A stretch of DNA of 64,000 bases from JBOHUC01 sp050733935. GTDB taxonomy: Bacteria; Eisenbacteria; RBG-16-71-46; DASYSL01. The position numbers and the translations under genes are program-made. Of this stretch, positions 45,004-53,797 are shown piece after piece; within the stretch, counting starts at the first letter, position 1, and every line of letters starts with the position of its first letter. The notes below the pieces were generated by a model, which was not told where the DNA came from, searched no databases, and was given only the letters and a program-made list of their open reading frames with translations. The stretch covers positions 1 to 64,000 of the forward strand of contig JBOHUC010000008.1 of assembly GCA_050733935.1 (NCBI GenBank). The letters are read 5' to 3'.

Positions 45004-46146
45004 TCAGCCTACGCGGGAGGCCCGCAAGGCCTTCGAGGCCGGGCGGTCGAGGCGCGCAAGCCGGGCGCCGCCCAGGAGGCGGGCCCCGCGATAGAAGACC
45101 GCGGACTGGCCGGGCGTGATCGCCCGCTGGGGCTCGTCGAACTCGAGGCGGCCGCTTCCCCCCTCCCCGACCCAGAGCCGGGCGGGAGCAGGCGCGTGCC
45201 GGTAGCGGATCTGCGCGAGGATCGGCTCCCCCTCGGCCGGAAGGTCGACCGAGAGCCAGTTGAAGTCGCGGAATGCGGCCTCCCGGGCGGAGAGCGAGGA
45301 GGCCGGCCCCACCCGGAGCGCGTTTCGATTCGGGTCGAGGCCGGTCACGTACAGGGGCTCCGCCGAGGCAAGACCGAGTCCCTTCCGCTGGCCGACCGTG
45401 TAATGGGCGAGCCCGCGGTGGGCGCCGACGACTTCGCCTTCCGGGTCGAGAATGGGGCCCGGCGTCTCGACGGCGCCCGCTCCCACTTCGCGTGCGACGA
45501 ATCCCGCGTAGTCCCGGTCGGGCACGAAGCACAAATCCTGGCTCTCCACCTTGCGCGCCACACGCGCGAGCCCGAGCCGCTCGCCGTGCGCCCGCACTTC
45601 GTCCTTCGTGAGCTCGCCGAGCGGAAAGACCAGGCGCGGCAGGACCTCGCGCCGAATTCCCCAGAGCGCGTAGGTCTGGTCCTTTTCCGCGTGGTGCGCA
45701 CGGAGGAGGCCGGGCTCGGTCCCGCCCGCACGGGTCGGGAACGATTCGATCCGGACGTAGTGACCGGTTGCGAGGAGGTCCGCGCCGGCCTTCCGCCCGT
45801 GATCGAACAGGGATCCGAACTTGAGGTGGGTGTTGCACTCCGCGCACGGGTACGGAGTCTCCCCGCCCAGATAGTCGCGCACGAACGGGGCCACAACGCG
45901 CTCGCGGAAGGCGCTCGTCTCGTCGATCACGTGGTGCGGGAAGCCCATCGCGAGTGCCACCGAGCGCGCGTCAGCGATCGCATCGAGAGAGCAGCACGAG
46001 CGTGGGGTCGCGTCGTCGTCCGTCTCTCCGTAGCACCAGAGCTTGAGGGTCACGCCGATGACGTCGTCGCCGGCTTCGGCGAGGAGGGCGGCGGCGATCG
46101 AGGAATCCACGCCGCCCGACATGGCGACGAGAACGGTGCGGCTCAC
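45004..46146 (-). CDS. mnmA: tRNA-specific 2-thiouridylase
   Basis: 380 residues from a GTG that overlaps the stop of the TPR gene. It thiolates U34 of tRNA Lys, Glu and Gln using persulfide sulfur and ATP. The PP-loop is SGGVDSSIAAALL; the nucleophile Cys is in PYPCAECN; the second Cys, in VESQDLCFVPD, forms the catalytic disulfide. Also seen are LATGHYVR, KDQTYALW and HYTVGQRKGLG. Confidence 0.96.
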   Translation of the reverse strand: MSRTVLVAMSGGVDSSIAAALLAEAGDDVIGVTLKLWCYGETDDDATPRSCCSLDAIADARSVALAMGFPHHVIDETSAFRERVVAPFVRDYLGGETPYPCAECNTHLKFGSLFDHGRKAGADLLATGHYVRIESFPTRAGGTEPGLLRAHHAEKDQTYALWGIRREVLPRLVFPLGELTKDEVRAHGERLGLARVARKVESQDLCFVPDRDYAGFVAREVGAGAVETPGPILDPEGEVVGAHRGLAHYTVGQRKGLGLASAEPLYVTGLDPNRNALRVGPASSLSAREAAFRDFNWLSVDLPAEGEPILAQIRYRHAPAPARLWVGEGGSGRLEFDEPQRAITPGQSAVFYRGARLLGGARLARLDRPASKALRASRVG

Positions 46147-47048
46147 TTCTTCTTACCGTCCGCGCCCTTCGTGGCTTCGCCGTGATCGTGGCCGTCGCCG
46201 GGTCCATGACCGTCGGCGGGGGTGCTCGCGGGCTTCATCTCTCCGCCCTTGATCGGCTCACCGGGTCCGCCCGCGCCGAGAGGAATCGCACTCGCGGCTG
46301 CCCCGCCCTTTCCGGCGGCCGCGGCGGCCGTCGCGTCCTGCTGCGGGCCCAGGTACTCCTTGAGGAGCTTGATGCTCTCGCGCGCGCTCTCCGCTTCGGG
46401 AGACCCGGGCGCGTACTCGACGACCTTCTCCCACACGCGGATCGCCTCGCGGAACATGCCCGCGTCCGCGAACGCGACGCCCATCGTGAAGTACGAGCAG
46501 TGCGAGCGCTCGTTCTGCTTGATCGTCTGGCGCAGGATCGTCATCGCCGAATCGCGCTGTCCGGACGCGTAGTACGAAGCGGCGAGACGGCAGAGCGCGA
46601 TCTCGTCGCCGGGCCGGATCTTGAGCGCCTTCTCGTAATTGAGGCGGGCGGCGTAACCATGTCCGTTCGCGTCCTCCGCGGCGCCCAGGTTCACCCATGC
46701 CTCGAGATAGTCGGGCTTCACCTTCGTCGCCTTCTCGAACATGCGCGCGGCCTCAGCCGGGCGATCGCGATCGAGATACGCGAGGCCGAGCTTGTACAGA
46801 TTGCGCGCGTTCGTCGAATCGCGCTTCACCGCCGCCTCGAGAATCGGGAGCGAGTCGACGGCCGCGGCCGCGGGCTTCACGGACTTCGACGGCGTCGGCG
46901 TGGTCTGGGCGGGCTTCGTGGCGGCGGTCGCGGGCTTGCTCGCGGCCTGGGCCACGGCGGGCGCGGGACGAACGACGACAGCACCCACGATCGCAACGGC
47001 GAGCGCGCAGGCGAGATTCGAGATGGGACCGGGACGCAATGAACGCAT
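46143..47048 (-). CDS. Exported TPR-repeat protein
   Basis: 301 residues. A signal peptide ends near AVAQAAS, and a Pro/Thr/Ala linker follows. About four TPR units span residues 70-215 (NARNLYKLGLAYLDRDRPAEAARMFEKA, AWVNLGAAEDANGHGYAARLNYEKAL, then ASYYASGQRDSAMTILRQTI and MGVAFADAGMFREAIRVWEKVV). The C-terminus is Gly/Ala-rich, with a His-rich end (DGHGPGDGHDHG) that may bind metal. Overlaps mnmA and lies 14 bases after the cystathionine synthase-type gene, so the three are probably cotranscribed; the functional link is unclear. Confidence 0.85.
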   Translation of the reverse strand: MRSLRPGPISNLACALAVAIVGAVVVRPAPAVAQAASKPATAATKPAQTTPTPSKSVKPAAAAVDSLPILEAAVKRDSTNARNLYKLGLAYLDRDRPAEAARMFEKATKVKPDYLEAWVNLGAAEDANGHGYAARLNYEKALKIRPGDEIALCRLAASYYASGQRDSAMTILRQTIKQNERSHCSYFTMGVAFADAGMFREAIRVWEKVVEYAPGSPEAESARESIKLLKEYLGPQQDATAAAAAGKGGAAASAIPLGAGGPGEPIKGGEMKPASTPADGHGPGDGHDHGEATKGADGKKK

Positions 47049-47062
47049 GGAGCGAACTCTCC

Positions 47063-48271
47063 TTAAGCGCGGGCCGGAACCGCTCCGGCCGACACGTGAA
47101 CGAGCGCCTGTGCGAGATCGTCGATCAGGTCGCGGGCATCCTCGATGCCCACGGACAGGCGAACCATACCCTCGGTCACGCCGGCTTCGGCGCGCTCTTC
47201 GGGCGTGAGGGCGAAATGCGACGACGCGGCCGGCACCGACACGAGAGACTCGATGCTCCCGAGGCTCGCCGCGAGCTGAAACACGCGAAGCGAATCGACG
47301 AAGCGGGCCGCCGTCTGGAGGTCACCCGCGAGCTCGATCGTGACCATGGCGCCCGGGTACTTCATCTGCGACTTCGCGAGCGCATGGTCCGGGTGCGAGG
47401 TGAGCCCCGGGTAGTGCACGCGCTCGACGAGCGGATGCTTGGCGAGAAACGCGGCCACCTCGTGGGCGTTCTGGCAGGCGCGCTCGACCCGAAGCGGCAT
47501 GGTCTTGAGCGAGCGCTCGAGCAGCCAGGCGGCACTCGGGTCCATGCAGCCGCCGAGGAGCTTCCGCACCTTCCACAGGGCGACCATGCGCTCGCGCGAT
47601 CCCATCGCGGCACCCGCCACGAGATCGCTGTGGCCGCTCAGGTACTTCGTGGCACTCTGGACGACGACGTCCGCCCCGAGCTCGAGGGGCCGCTGAAGGA
47701 GCCCGGTCGCGAACGTGTTGTCGATCACGAGCGCTGCATCCACCGCCCGTGCCCGCTCGGCAAGCCGCCTGAGATCGACGAGCCGGAGCGTCGGATTGGT
47801 CGGGGACTCCGCGTAGACGACCTTCGGCCGGCTCTCGAGCATGACGTCGAGCGAATCGAGCTCGCGGATCGAGAACCAGTCCACGGTCCAGCCGAGCCGG
47901 TCCGCCCAGTGGCTCAGAAACTCGAACGTGCCGCCGTAAATCTCGCGCTGGCAGGCGATCCGGTCCCCGGCTCCGAGCAGCATGAAGAGCGTGGACGTGA
48001 TGGCGGCCATCCCGGACGAGAACGCAAGCGCGGCCTCCGACCCTTCGATGTTCGCGAGCTTCTGCTCGCACGCGGCGACCGTGGGGTTCGAGTAGCGCGA
48101 GTACACCATCGCGCCCGGGCCCTCGTGGAACGCCTCGAGCATCGCGGCGAGCGAGCGGAAGCGGAACGTCGCGCTCTGATAGACCGGTGTCGAAACCCCG
48201 CCGAAGGGGTTTGCAAGGTGACCGGCATGCACGGCACGCGTGGCCGGACCCGGGCGCGGGTCAGACGACAT
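47063..48271 (-). CDS. Trans-sulfuration enzyme, cystathionine gamma-synthase/gamma-lyase type
   Basis: 402 residues from ATG 48271, with GGAGG 5 bases upstream. Cys/Met metabolism PLP enzyme: TRAVHAGHLANPFGGVSTPVYQS, YSRYSNPTVAACEQKLANIEG, YAESPTNPTLRLVDL, and the PLP Lys in VVQSATKYLSGHSDLVAG. The ending SLGSIESLVSVPAASSHFALTPEERAEAGVTEGMVRLSVGIED is typical of the family. Synthase, gamma-lyase and O-acylhomoserine sulfhydrylase cannot be separated by eye. It precedes the TPR gene and mnmA, a sulfur-themed grouping. Confidence 0.92.
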   Translation of the reverse strand: MSSDPRPGPATRAVHAGHLANPFGGVSTPVYQSATFRFRSLAAMLEAFHEGPGAMVYSRYSNPTVAACEQKLANIEGSEAALAFSSGMAAITSTLFMLLGAGDRIACQREIYGGTFEFLSHWADRLGWTVDWFSIRELDSLDVMLESRPKVVYAESPTNPTLRLVDLRRLAERARAVDAALVIDNTFATGLLQRPLELGADVVVQSATKYLSGHSDLVAGAAMGSRERMVALWKVRKLLGGCMDPSAAWLLERSLKTMPLRVERACQNAHEVAAFLAKHPLVERVHYPGLTSHPDHALAKSQMKYPGAMVTIELAGDLQTAARFVDSLRVFQLAASLGSIESLVSVPAASSHFALTPEERAEAGVTEGMVRLSVGIEDARDLIDDLAQALVHVSAGAVPARA

Positions 48272-48368
48272 AGGAGCCTCCGGTGGAAGAATCGGAGCGG
48301 CCGGATCGGCCGGGACCTTGGCAAGCGGGGTCGGACTCGTTAGAGTCGAAGCCAAGTCTAGGGAACCC

Positions 48369-49502
48369 ATGTCCCAACCGTCAAGACAGCGCCCGATCCC
48401 TCCCCAGGACGTCCGAACCGTGCTCGTCATCCGGCCCCGGTACGTCGGGGACGTCTGTCTCACCCTGCCGGTTCTCACGAATCTGCAAAGAATCGTCCCC
48501 CACGCGGCAATTCATTACCTGGTCGAAGAAGAAGCCGCACCTCTGCTCGCCGAGGACCCGCGGCTCAAGCGCGTCTGGATCGCATCGCGGCGCGCGGGCG
48601 CCCTGGCCCAGGCCCGGCTCTACGCCGACCTCCACGCGGCCCGCTTCGACCTCGTGCTCGATCTCTTCTGCAATCCACGCACCGCCCTGTGGACGGCCGC
48701 GACCGGAGCCCGCTGGCGGGCCGGCTATCCGGGGAAGCGCCTTCGCAGCGCTGCGTACAACATCGCGGTCAAGACCGATGCGACGAGCGCGATCCGGTTC
48801 CATCTCGCGTCCCTCGAGGCGCTCGGATGGGAGACCGAGTACGCGATCCCGGATCTCAGGCTCACGGACGGCGAGCTCAAGGCCGCGTGGAACCACCTGA
48901 CCGAGCGCGGTGTCCCGGCCGGAACGCCGCTCATCGGATTTCATCCGGGCGCCCGCTGGCCGACCCGTCGCTGGGCGCCGGAGGACTTCATAGCGCTCGG
49001 GAAGTCGGTGCTCGCGAAACGGTCACGCGCCTGGATCCTCGTGTTCGCAGGACCCGGCGAGGAGGAGCTCGCGCGCACGATCGCATCGGGCATCGGAAGC
49101 CCGCGCGCGATCGCGATCACGCACGTTGCGCTCCGGCGTTTCGCAGCCCTCGTCCGGCTGTGTCAGGCGTTCGTCGGCGGCGACTCGGGTCCAATCCACG
49201 TGAGCGTGGCCGTGGGCACGCCGACGATCGGGGTGTTCGGACGGAATCTGCCCGAAATGTTCTTCCCCTACCCCGAGTCCGCCGGGCATCGCGCGGTGTA
49301 CGCCCGCGTGTGGTGCTCCCCCTGTCACCGGAACGAGTGCGATCACCTGTCCTGTCTGCGCGCGATTTCGCCCGACTGGGTCGGCGAAGTGCTCGAGAGC
49401 ACGCTCGCGCACGCCGAAAAGGGCGAAGGCCGCGCGCCGACGCCGCTCGCGCCGGTGCCGAACGTCGTGCTCGGCGCGCCACGCCCGCGGCCCGCGACCT
49501 GA
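48369..49502 (+). CDS. Glycosyltransferase family 9 (heptosyltransferase-like)
   Basis: 377 residues from ATG 48369. GT9 features: VLVIRPRYVGDVCLTLPVLTNLQRIVPHAAIHYLVEEEAAPLL at the N-terminus (in pieces), IGFHPGARWPTRRWAPEDFIALG in the donor domain and FVGGDSGPIHVSVAVGTPTIGVFG, the ADP-heptose-type site. Likely transfers a heptose or related sugar to the lipopolysaccharide core on the inner face of the membrane. The final ~40 residues are Pro/Arg-rich. Followed 30 bases later by the SAM hydrolase-type gene. Confidence 0.9.
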   Translation: MSQPSRQRPIPPQDVRTVLVIRPRYVGDVCLTLPVLTNLQRIVPHAAIHYLVEEEAAPLLAEDPRLKRVWIASRRAGALAQARLYADLHAARFDLVLDLFCNPRTALWTAATGARWRAGYPGKRLRSAAYNIAVKTDATSAIRFHLASLEALGWETEYAIPDLRLTDGELKAAWNHLTERGVPAGTPLIGFHPGARWPTRRWAPEDFIALGKSVLAKRSRAWILVFAGPGEEELARTIASGIGSPRAIAITHVALRRFAALVRLCQAFVGGDSGPIHVSVAVGTPTIGVFGRNLPEMFFPYPESAGHRAVYARVWCSPCHRNECDHLSCLRAISPDWVGEVLESTLAHAEKGEGRAPTPLAPVPNVVLGAPRPRPAT

Positions 49503-49532
49503 GCCCGACCTCGACGTGAGCACGACCGCGAC

Positions 49533-50381
49533 GTGAGCACGAAACCCATCGTCCTGCTCACGGACTTCGGCGAGACGGATTGGTACGTTGCCGAAATGAA
49601 GGGCGTGCTGCTGTCGCTTGCGCCTATGGCTCCGCTGGTGGACTTCGCACACGAGGTGCCGCCGGGCGACGTGGTGCGGGCCGCGTTCCTGCTCGCGCGC
49701 GGGCACGTGGCGTTTCCGGAGGGCACCGTCTTCGTGGTCGTCGTCGATCCGGGCGTGGGGACCGCTCGCCATCCAATCGCCGTCCGCGCCGGAGGGCGGT
49801 ACTACGTCGGCCCGGACAACGGAGTCCTCGAGGCGGCACTCGAAGTGTCCGGCGCGGAGACGCGCATCATCGCCGATCCGTCGCTCGCGGCTCGCGCGTC
49901 GGCGACGTTCCACGGGCGCGATCTCTTCGCACCCATCGCCGCGCGGCTTGCGCTCGGTGGCGAGACGGCCTTTGAGGCCGTCGGCCCGGTCCTCGAACGG
50001 CCGCAGCGCCTGCCGGCAATCGCGGGCGGCGCACAGCGCACGGGCCAGGACGTCCTCGCAGCCCGGGTCCTGCACGTGGACCGCTTCGGAAACGCGATCA
50101 CGGGAATGACGAAGGCGGATTTCGAATCGTGGCTCGCGGCGCGTGATCCGCAGGGTGCTGTCTTCACGGTGTTCGGCGCGTCGGGCTCGCCTCCGACCGC
50201 GATCCACGGACTCTCGGTGACCTATGGGAGCGCGCAGGACGAAGCGCAGGAGTTCATCGCGCTCGTCGGATCCTCGGGCCTGATCGAGCTTGCCGTTCCG
50301 GGCGGACACGCGGCCCTTCGGCTGGGAGTCGCACCCGGGGATCGGGTCGAGGTTCGATACGAGGAGCCGCCCGCTCGTTGA
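49533..50381 (+). CDS. SAM hydroxide adenosyltransferase (DUF62 family)
   Basis: 282 residues from GTG 49533. Diagnostic motifs: IVLLTDFGETDWYVAEMKGVL, VDFAHEVPPGDVVRAAFLLA, FVVVVDPGVGT.RHPIAVRAGGRYYVGPDNGVL, FHGRDLFAPIAARLA and HVDRFGNAITGM. Family members hydrolyse S-adenosylmethionine to adenosine and methionine, or act as halogenases in actinomycetes. The GTG context lies in a 17-base tandem duplication (GACGTGAGCACGA occurs twice), so the start is not entirely certain. Confidence 0.92.
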   Translation: MSTKPIVLLTDFGETDWYVAEMKGVLLSLAPMAPLVDFAHEVPPGDVVRAAFLLARGHVAFPEGTVFVVVVDPGVGTARHPIAVRAGGRYYVGPDNGVLEAALEVSGAETRIIADPSLAARASATFHGRDLFAPIAARLALGGETAFEAVGPVLERPQRLPAIAGGAQRTGQDVLAARVLHVDRFGNAITGMTKADFESWLAARDPQGAVFTVFGASGSPPTAIHGLSVTYGSAQDEAQEFIALVGSSGLIELAVPGGHAALRLGVAPGDRVEVRYEEPPAR

Positions 50382-50416
50382 GCCTCAGGCCCACCTCGCG
50401 GGGTGCACGGTCCCTC

Positions 50417-52303
50417 TCAACTCCCCTCTCGTCCCCGCAAGCGCACGCGAATCCGGTCGCTCCAGATCGCCTCGCCCTCGGCCTCTGAAGGAGTCGCTGA
50501 CCGGATCTTCGCGGCCGATGGTCCGAGCCGGACGGCTTTGTCCACGTGCTCGAGCGTTCGATCCGCGATCGGCTGATCGGTCACGAGCTCTGCGCTTCCG
50601 GTGGCATCGGCCTTGAGACGCGCGGCCTCGAGATCCGGGATCGGCGTGCGGCTTGCGTACGCGATGAGCGTCGCCTCTCCGGGTCGGCCCGTAAGCGACC
50701 ATTGATGCGCCCGGCCCCTTCGTGACCCCGGAAGCCGGTGCGACGTGCCGCCCGCGAGCGGATTCCGGCGATCGAGATCGGGCGCGGGGAAGAGCAAGAA
50801 CGCCGCGCCGGCCGTGTTGCGCTCGACGACGTACACGTGCATCGAGTCCGAGCCCAGGATCTCGACCGTGAGACCGTCCTCGGGGACGATCACGTCACCA
50901 TCCAGCGTGAAGATCCCCTGCCCGTCCCGCTCGCGGACGAAGATCGCCCGCACGTCGAGAGGGCTTGGAACCGTGACCGCCGAGCCCGTCGAACTGGTCG
51001 AGAGCAAGGGCGGCGGCACGTTGCGCCACGGCACGAGCTCGGAGACGAGCGCGAGCCCGGCCAGGACCGCGGCACCGATCGCAAGCGCGCGCCACGGCAC
51101 GGCGCTTTCGCGAGGCGCGTCCTGAATCCGAATGTTGAGCTCCGTCAGCACGCCCTGAAGCGCTCCCTCGAGGGCGCCGACGCTCGCGAACCGGTTTGCG
51201 GGATCCGGAGACAGCGCTCGCTCGACTGCACGCACGCACTGGCCGGAGGCATCCGGCCTCAGATCGCGCAGGGGCGTCCAGTCTCCGCGGGTCGCGCGCT
51301 CGCGCAGCTCCTCGATCGTCGTCGCGTCGATCGGATGGCGACCGGTGAGGAGGCGATAGAGAAGCGCGCCGACCGAATAGACATCCGAGGCCCGGGTCGC
51401 CGGCCGGCCGTTGAGTTGCTCCGGGGCCATGACGAGCGGCGTTCCGCCCTCGGGCAGGATGCCGCTCTGCTCCGGGCTGATCTCCGCACCGGCCCCGAAA
51501 TCGAGCAGCACCGTGCGCCCGGCTCGCGCACGCATGACGTTCGCGGCCTTCACGTCGCGGTGAAGGATTCCCGCCGCGTGCACGGCCGCAAGCGCGCGGC
51601 AGACGCGGACACCGACGAGTCCCGCTTCGCTCGGACCAAGCGGCCCCTTCTCGCGAAGGATGTCCTCGTACGTCTCGCCTTCGATGAGCTCGGTCCACAG
51701 CCCGAGGCGATCGTGGTGCACGTCGGCTCCGTACACGACGAGCACGTTGTCGTGACGCACGCGCGCGAGGCGGCGCGCTTCGGCGAGATAGCGTTCCTGC
51801 TCGACCGCACCGATCGGGCGATCGGCCCGCATGAGCTTGAGCGCGACCTCGCGCGCGAGCCCGGGATCCCAGGCCCGGTACACCTCGCTGTAGCCGCCGA
51901 CCGCGATCAGGTCCCGGAGTTCGAGGTCGCCCCAGCGCTCGAATGGAAGCGGATGGATCGGACGGGAGACCGCGCCCCCGGCGGCAGACGCGGTGGCGGC
52001 GGCGGCGCTTGCGGCAGCCGTCCCGGTCACCCCGTGCGTCGAGGCGGAGGCGGCGCGGACGAGGAAGCCCGGATCGATCGCGGAAGTCTCCGGGCTGACC
52101 GGCACGTTGAGAATGGGGATGCCAAAAGACGTGTCGGGATCGCCCCCACCGGCCTGCACCTGAAGGACAGGCTCGATTCGCCGCAGACGCTCGAGCCCCG
52201 GACGAAGGTCGGGCCGGCGCGAGAGCTCCGCCTCCCAGTCGATCAATTCCCCTTCGAGAATCGCTTCGGTGAGGCGGGTTAGATCTTCATCCTGCTCGCT
52301 CAT
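50417..52303 (-). CDS. Membrane Ser/Thr protein kinase with DUF4384-like domain
   Basis: 628 residues from ATG 52303, overlapping the sigma factor gene by 17 bases, with GAGGAA just upstream. After an Ala/Ser linker the kinase domain has the Gly loop (AVGGYSEVYRA, 134-144), Lys156, the HRDVKAAN loop at 248-255, DFG at 268-270 and APE at 293-295, so it should be active. One transmembrane segment (WRALAIGAAVLAGLALVSELV in part) follows near 400. The outer part ends in a DUF4384-like domain (VYVVERNTAGAAFLLFPAPDLDRRNPLAGG), a likely signal sensor. Coupled to the sigma factor upstream. Confidence 0.9.
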   Translation of the reverse strand: MSEQDEDLTRLTEAILEGELIDWEAELSRRPDLRPGLERLRRIEPVLQVQAGGGDPDTSFGIPILNVPVSPETSAIDPGFLVRAASASTHGVTGTAAASAAAATASAAGGAVSRPIHPLPFERWGDLELRDLIAVGGYSEVYRAWDPGLAREVALKLMRADRPIGAVEQERYLAEARRLARVRHDNVLVVYGADVHHDRLGLWTELIEGETYEDILREKGPLGPSEAGLVGVRVCRALAAVHAAGILHRDVKAANVMRARAGRTVLLDFGAGAEISPEQSGILPEGGTPLVMAPEQLNGRPATRASDVYSVGALLYRLLTGRHPIDATTIEELRERATRGDWTPLRDLRPDASGQCVRAVERALSPDPANRFASVGALEGALQGVLTELNIRIQDAPRESAVPWRALAIGAAVLAGLALVSELVPWRNVPPPLLSTSSTGSAVTVPSPLDVRAIFVRERDGQGIFTLDGDVIVPEDGLTVEILGSDSMHVYVVERNTAGAAFLLFPAPDLDRRNPLAGGTSHRLPGSRRGRAHQWSLTGRPGEATLIAYASRTPIPDLEAARLKADATGSAELVTDQPIADRTLEHVDKAVRLGPSAAKIRSATPSEAEGEAIWSDRIRVRLRGREGS

Positions 52304-52904
52304 CCATTTCCTCGGACAGTTTGAGAACGGCCCGCCGGACGAGCAGTCGCGCCGCATTCGCCGTGGGACGCTGCATCGCCTCGGCCACCTGCTCGTACGG
52401 AAGCCGCATTTCGACACGTAGGAAGATGGCTTCCCGGTAATCCTCCGGAAGCTTCTTGAGAGCCGCCTCGTAGCGCTTCACGGCTTCGCGTCCGATCGTC
52501 TCCTCGAGCGGCAGCGGACCGTCGTCGGGAAGGTCCTCCGGGATCTCGATCTTCGTCGGGAGCCGCCGGAAGCGACGGATCTCGTCACGCACCTGGTTGT
52601 GCAGGATCTGCCGCAGGTAGGCCAGGAACGCTCCCTCGTGCCGGGGTACGAAATGGTCCAGATTGCGATAGGCCCGAATCAGCGTCATCTGGACGAGATC
52701 GGGCGTCTCGTTCAGATCGCGACACCCCGCCGGCAGGCGCCCGTGGGCCCACCGCTCGAGCACCGGCCGGTAGCGCGCGAGCAGGAGATCCTGGGCGATG
52801 CGATCGCCGGCACGAGCCCGCTCCAAGAGGGTCAACGTCGAATCCAGGGAGACCGTTCGGAGAGACTCTTCCGGTTCTTCGGAATGCGGATCGGGCTTGA
52901 GCAT
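52287..52904 (-). CDS. ECF-type RNA polymerase sigma factor paired with a Ser/Thr kinase
   Basis: 205 residues from ATG 52904, with GAGGAA upstream. Region 2: TLLERARAGDRIAQDLLLARYRPVLERWA and DLVQMTLIRAYRNLDHFV, with LAYLRQILHNQVRDEIRR. Region 4: LPEDYREAIFLRVEMRLPYEQVAEAMQRPTANAARLLVRRAVLKL. The gene overlaps the kinase gene. Sigma factors of this kind are thought to be controlled by phosphorylation from the linked kinase rather than by an anti-sigma factor; no anti-sigma gene is adjacent. Confidence 0.9.
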   Translation of the reverse strand: MLKPDPHSEEPEESLRTVSLDSTLTLLERARAGDRIAQDLLLARYRPVLERWAHGRLPAGCRDLNETPDLVQMTLIRAYRNLDHFVPRHEGAFLAYLRQILHNQVRDEIRRFRRLPTKIEIPEDLPDDGPLPLEETIGREAVKRYEAALKKLPEDYREAIFLRVEMRLPYEQVAEAMQRPTANAARLLVRRAVLKLSEEMDERAG

Positions 52905-53049
52905 GAGGATTCCTCGGGACGGCTCACGGAGAGCGAGACCGAAACACAGGCCCTGGAACCGCAGAATCAGAGGGGGAGGCCGGGCGAGGTGCGCCGAGGA
53001 GTGTGCACGCGACCGGGGCCGGAGGCAAGATGGCAACTACATTATGTCA

Positions 53050-53068
53050 AACTTGCCCCGGGGCAACC
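53050..53068. repeat. Dispersed palindrome, intergenic copy 2
   Basis: AACTTGCCCCGGGGCAACC, sharing the core TTGCCCCGGGGCAA with the other copies. It lies in the 237-base region between the divergent sigma factor and beta-barrel genes. Confidence 0.88.
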
Positions 53069-53141
53069 GACCGCAAGCTCCTCGAATGACGTTCTTCCAG
53101 CGGTAAGGGGCGATCTCCGACCCTTCCGGAGGAAGGTCCGA

Positions 53142-53711
53142 ATGCGTTCGTTTCAAGCCTTGTTGTTGTTGATGCTGCTCGTGCTCCCGGCGATCCCCTG
53201 TCATGCACAATCCGAGCTTGCACAGGATCACCGCTCGACCGCAGTCGGATTCAGCGATTTCGAGGCGCCGCTCGGTGTCCGCTGGTGGCTCGGTGAGTCG
53301 CACGCCGTAGGGCTGGACTTTGGCGTCGGCTTCTTCTCGGGAGATGTCGGGGCCCCGGGGGGAGGTACGGACGTCATCACCGGAGCTCTCGCCTTCCCGG
53401 TTCGGGTCACGTCGTGGGACCGACTGCGAGTCGCGATTCGACCCGGTCTCAAGTATCAGAGGCGCGAATTCACGTCGATCATTCTGGGCGGTTTTATCTC
53501 GGACGAGGCCAGCAATGCCTACTCGGTTTCCGTCGCGCTCGAGCCTGAGTTCTTCCTGATCCGGAACTTCAGCGTGTCCGCCGCCGTTGGCGCGCAGGTC
53601 CGGTTCACGCACTACGAGGAGTCAGGCGAGGACACGAGTGAGTTCTTCAGCCAGGGGCAGACGCTGCTCGGCTTCGGCGTCCACGCCTACCTGTTTGGCG
53701 GCGCGCCCTAA
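53142..53711 (+). CDS. Small outer-membrane beta-barrel protein
   Basis: 189 residues; ATG 53142 follows GGAGGAAGG by about 9 bases. The signal peptide ends at CHAQ. The mature part alternates hydrophobic and polar residues with many Gly and aromatics (AVGFSDFEAPLGVRWWLGESHAVGLDFGVGFFSG, split here), like an OmpW/OMP_b-brl type 8-strand barrel. No specific function can be given. It diverges from the sigma/kinase operon. Confidence 0.7.
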   Translation: MRSFQALLLLMLLVLPAIPCHAQSELAQDHRSTAVGFSDFEAPLGVRWWLGESHAVGLDFGVGFFSGDVGAPGGGTDVITGALAFPVRVTSWDRLRVAIRPGLKYQRREFTSIILGGFISDEASNAYSVSVALEPEFFLIRNFSVSAAVGAQVRFTHYEESGEDTSEFFSQGQTLLGFGVHAYLFGGAP

Positions 53712-53718
53712 GAACGAG

Positions 53719-53750
53719 AACGGGGCGCCCTCGCGTGAGGGTGCCCCGTT
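53719..53750. terminator. Hairpin shared by convergent genes
   Basis: AACGGGGCGCCCTC pairs with GAGGGTGCCCCGTT (14 bp with one G-U) around GCGT. It lies between the barrel gene stop (53711) and the leftward protease stop (53798). The T-run is poor on both strands, slightly better leftward (CTCGTTCTT). Confidence 0.75.
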
Positions 53751-53797
53751 CGTGACGAAACCGCATCCGCGGGCCGAAGCTCGCAGTCCAGCCAACG

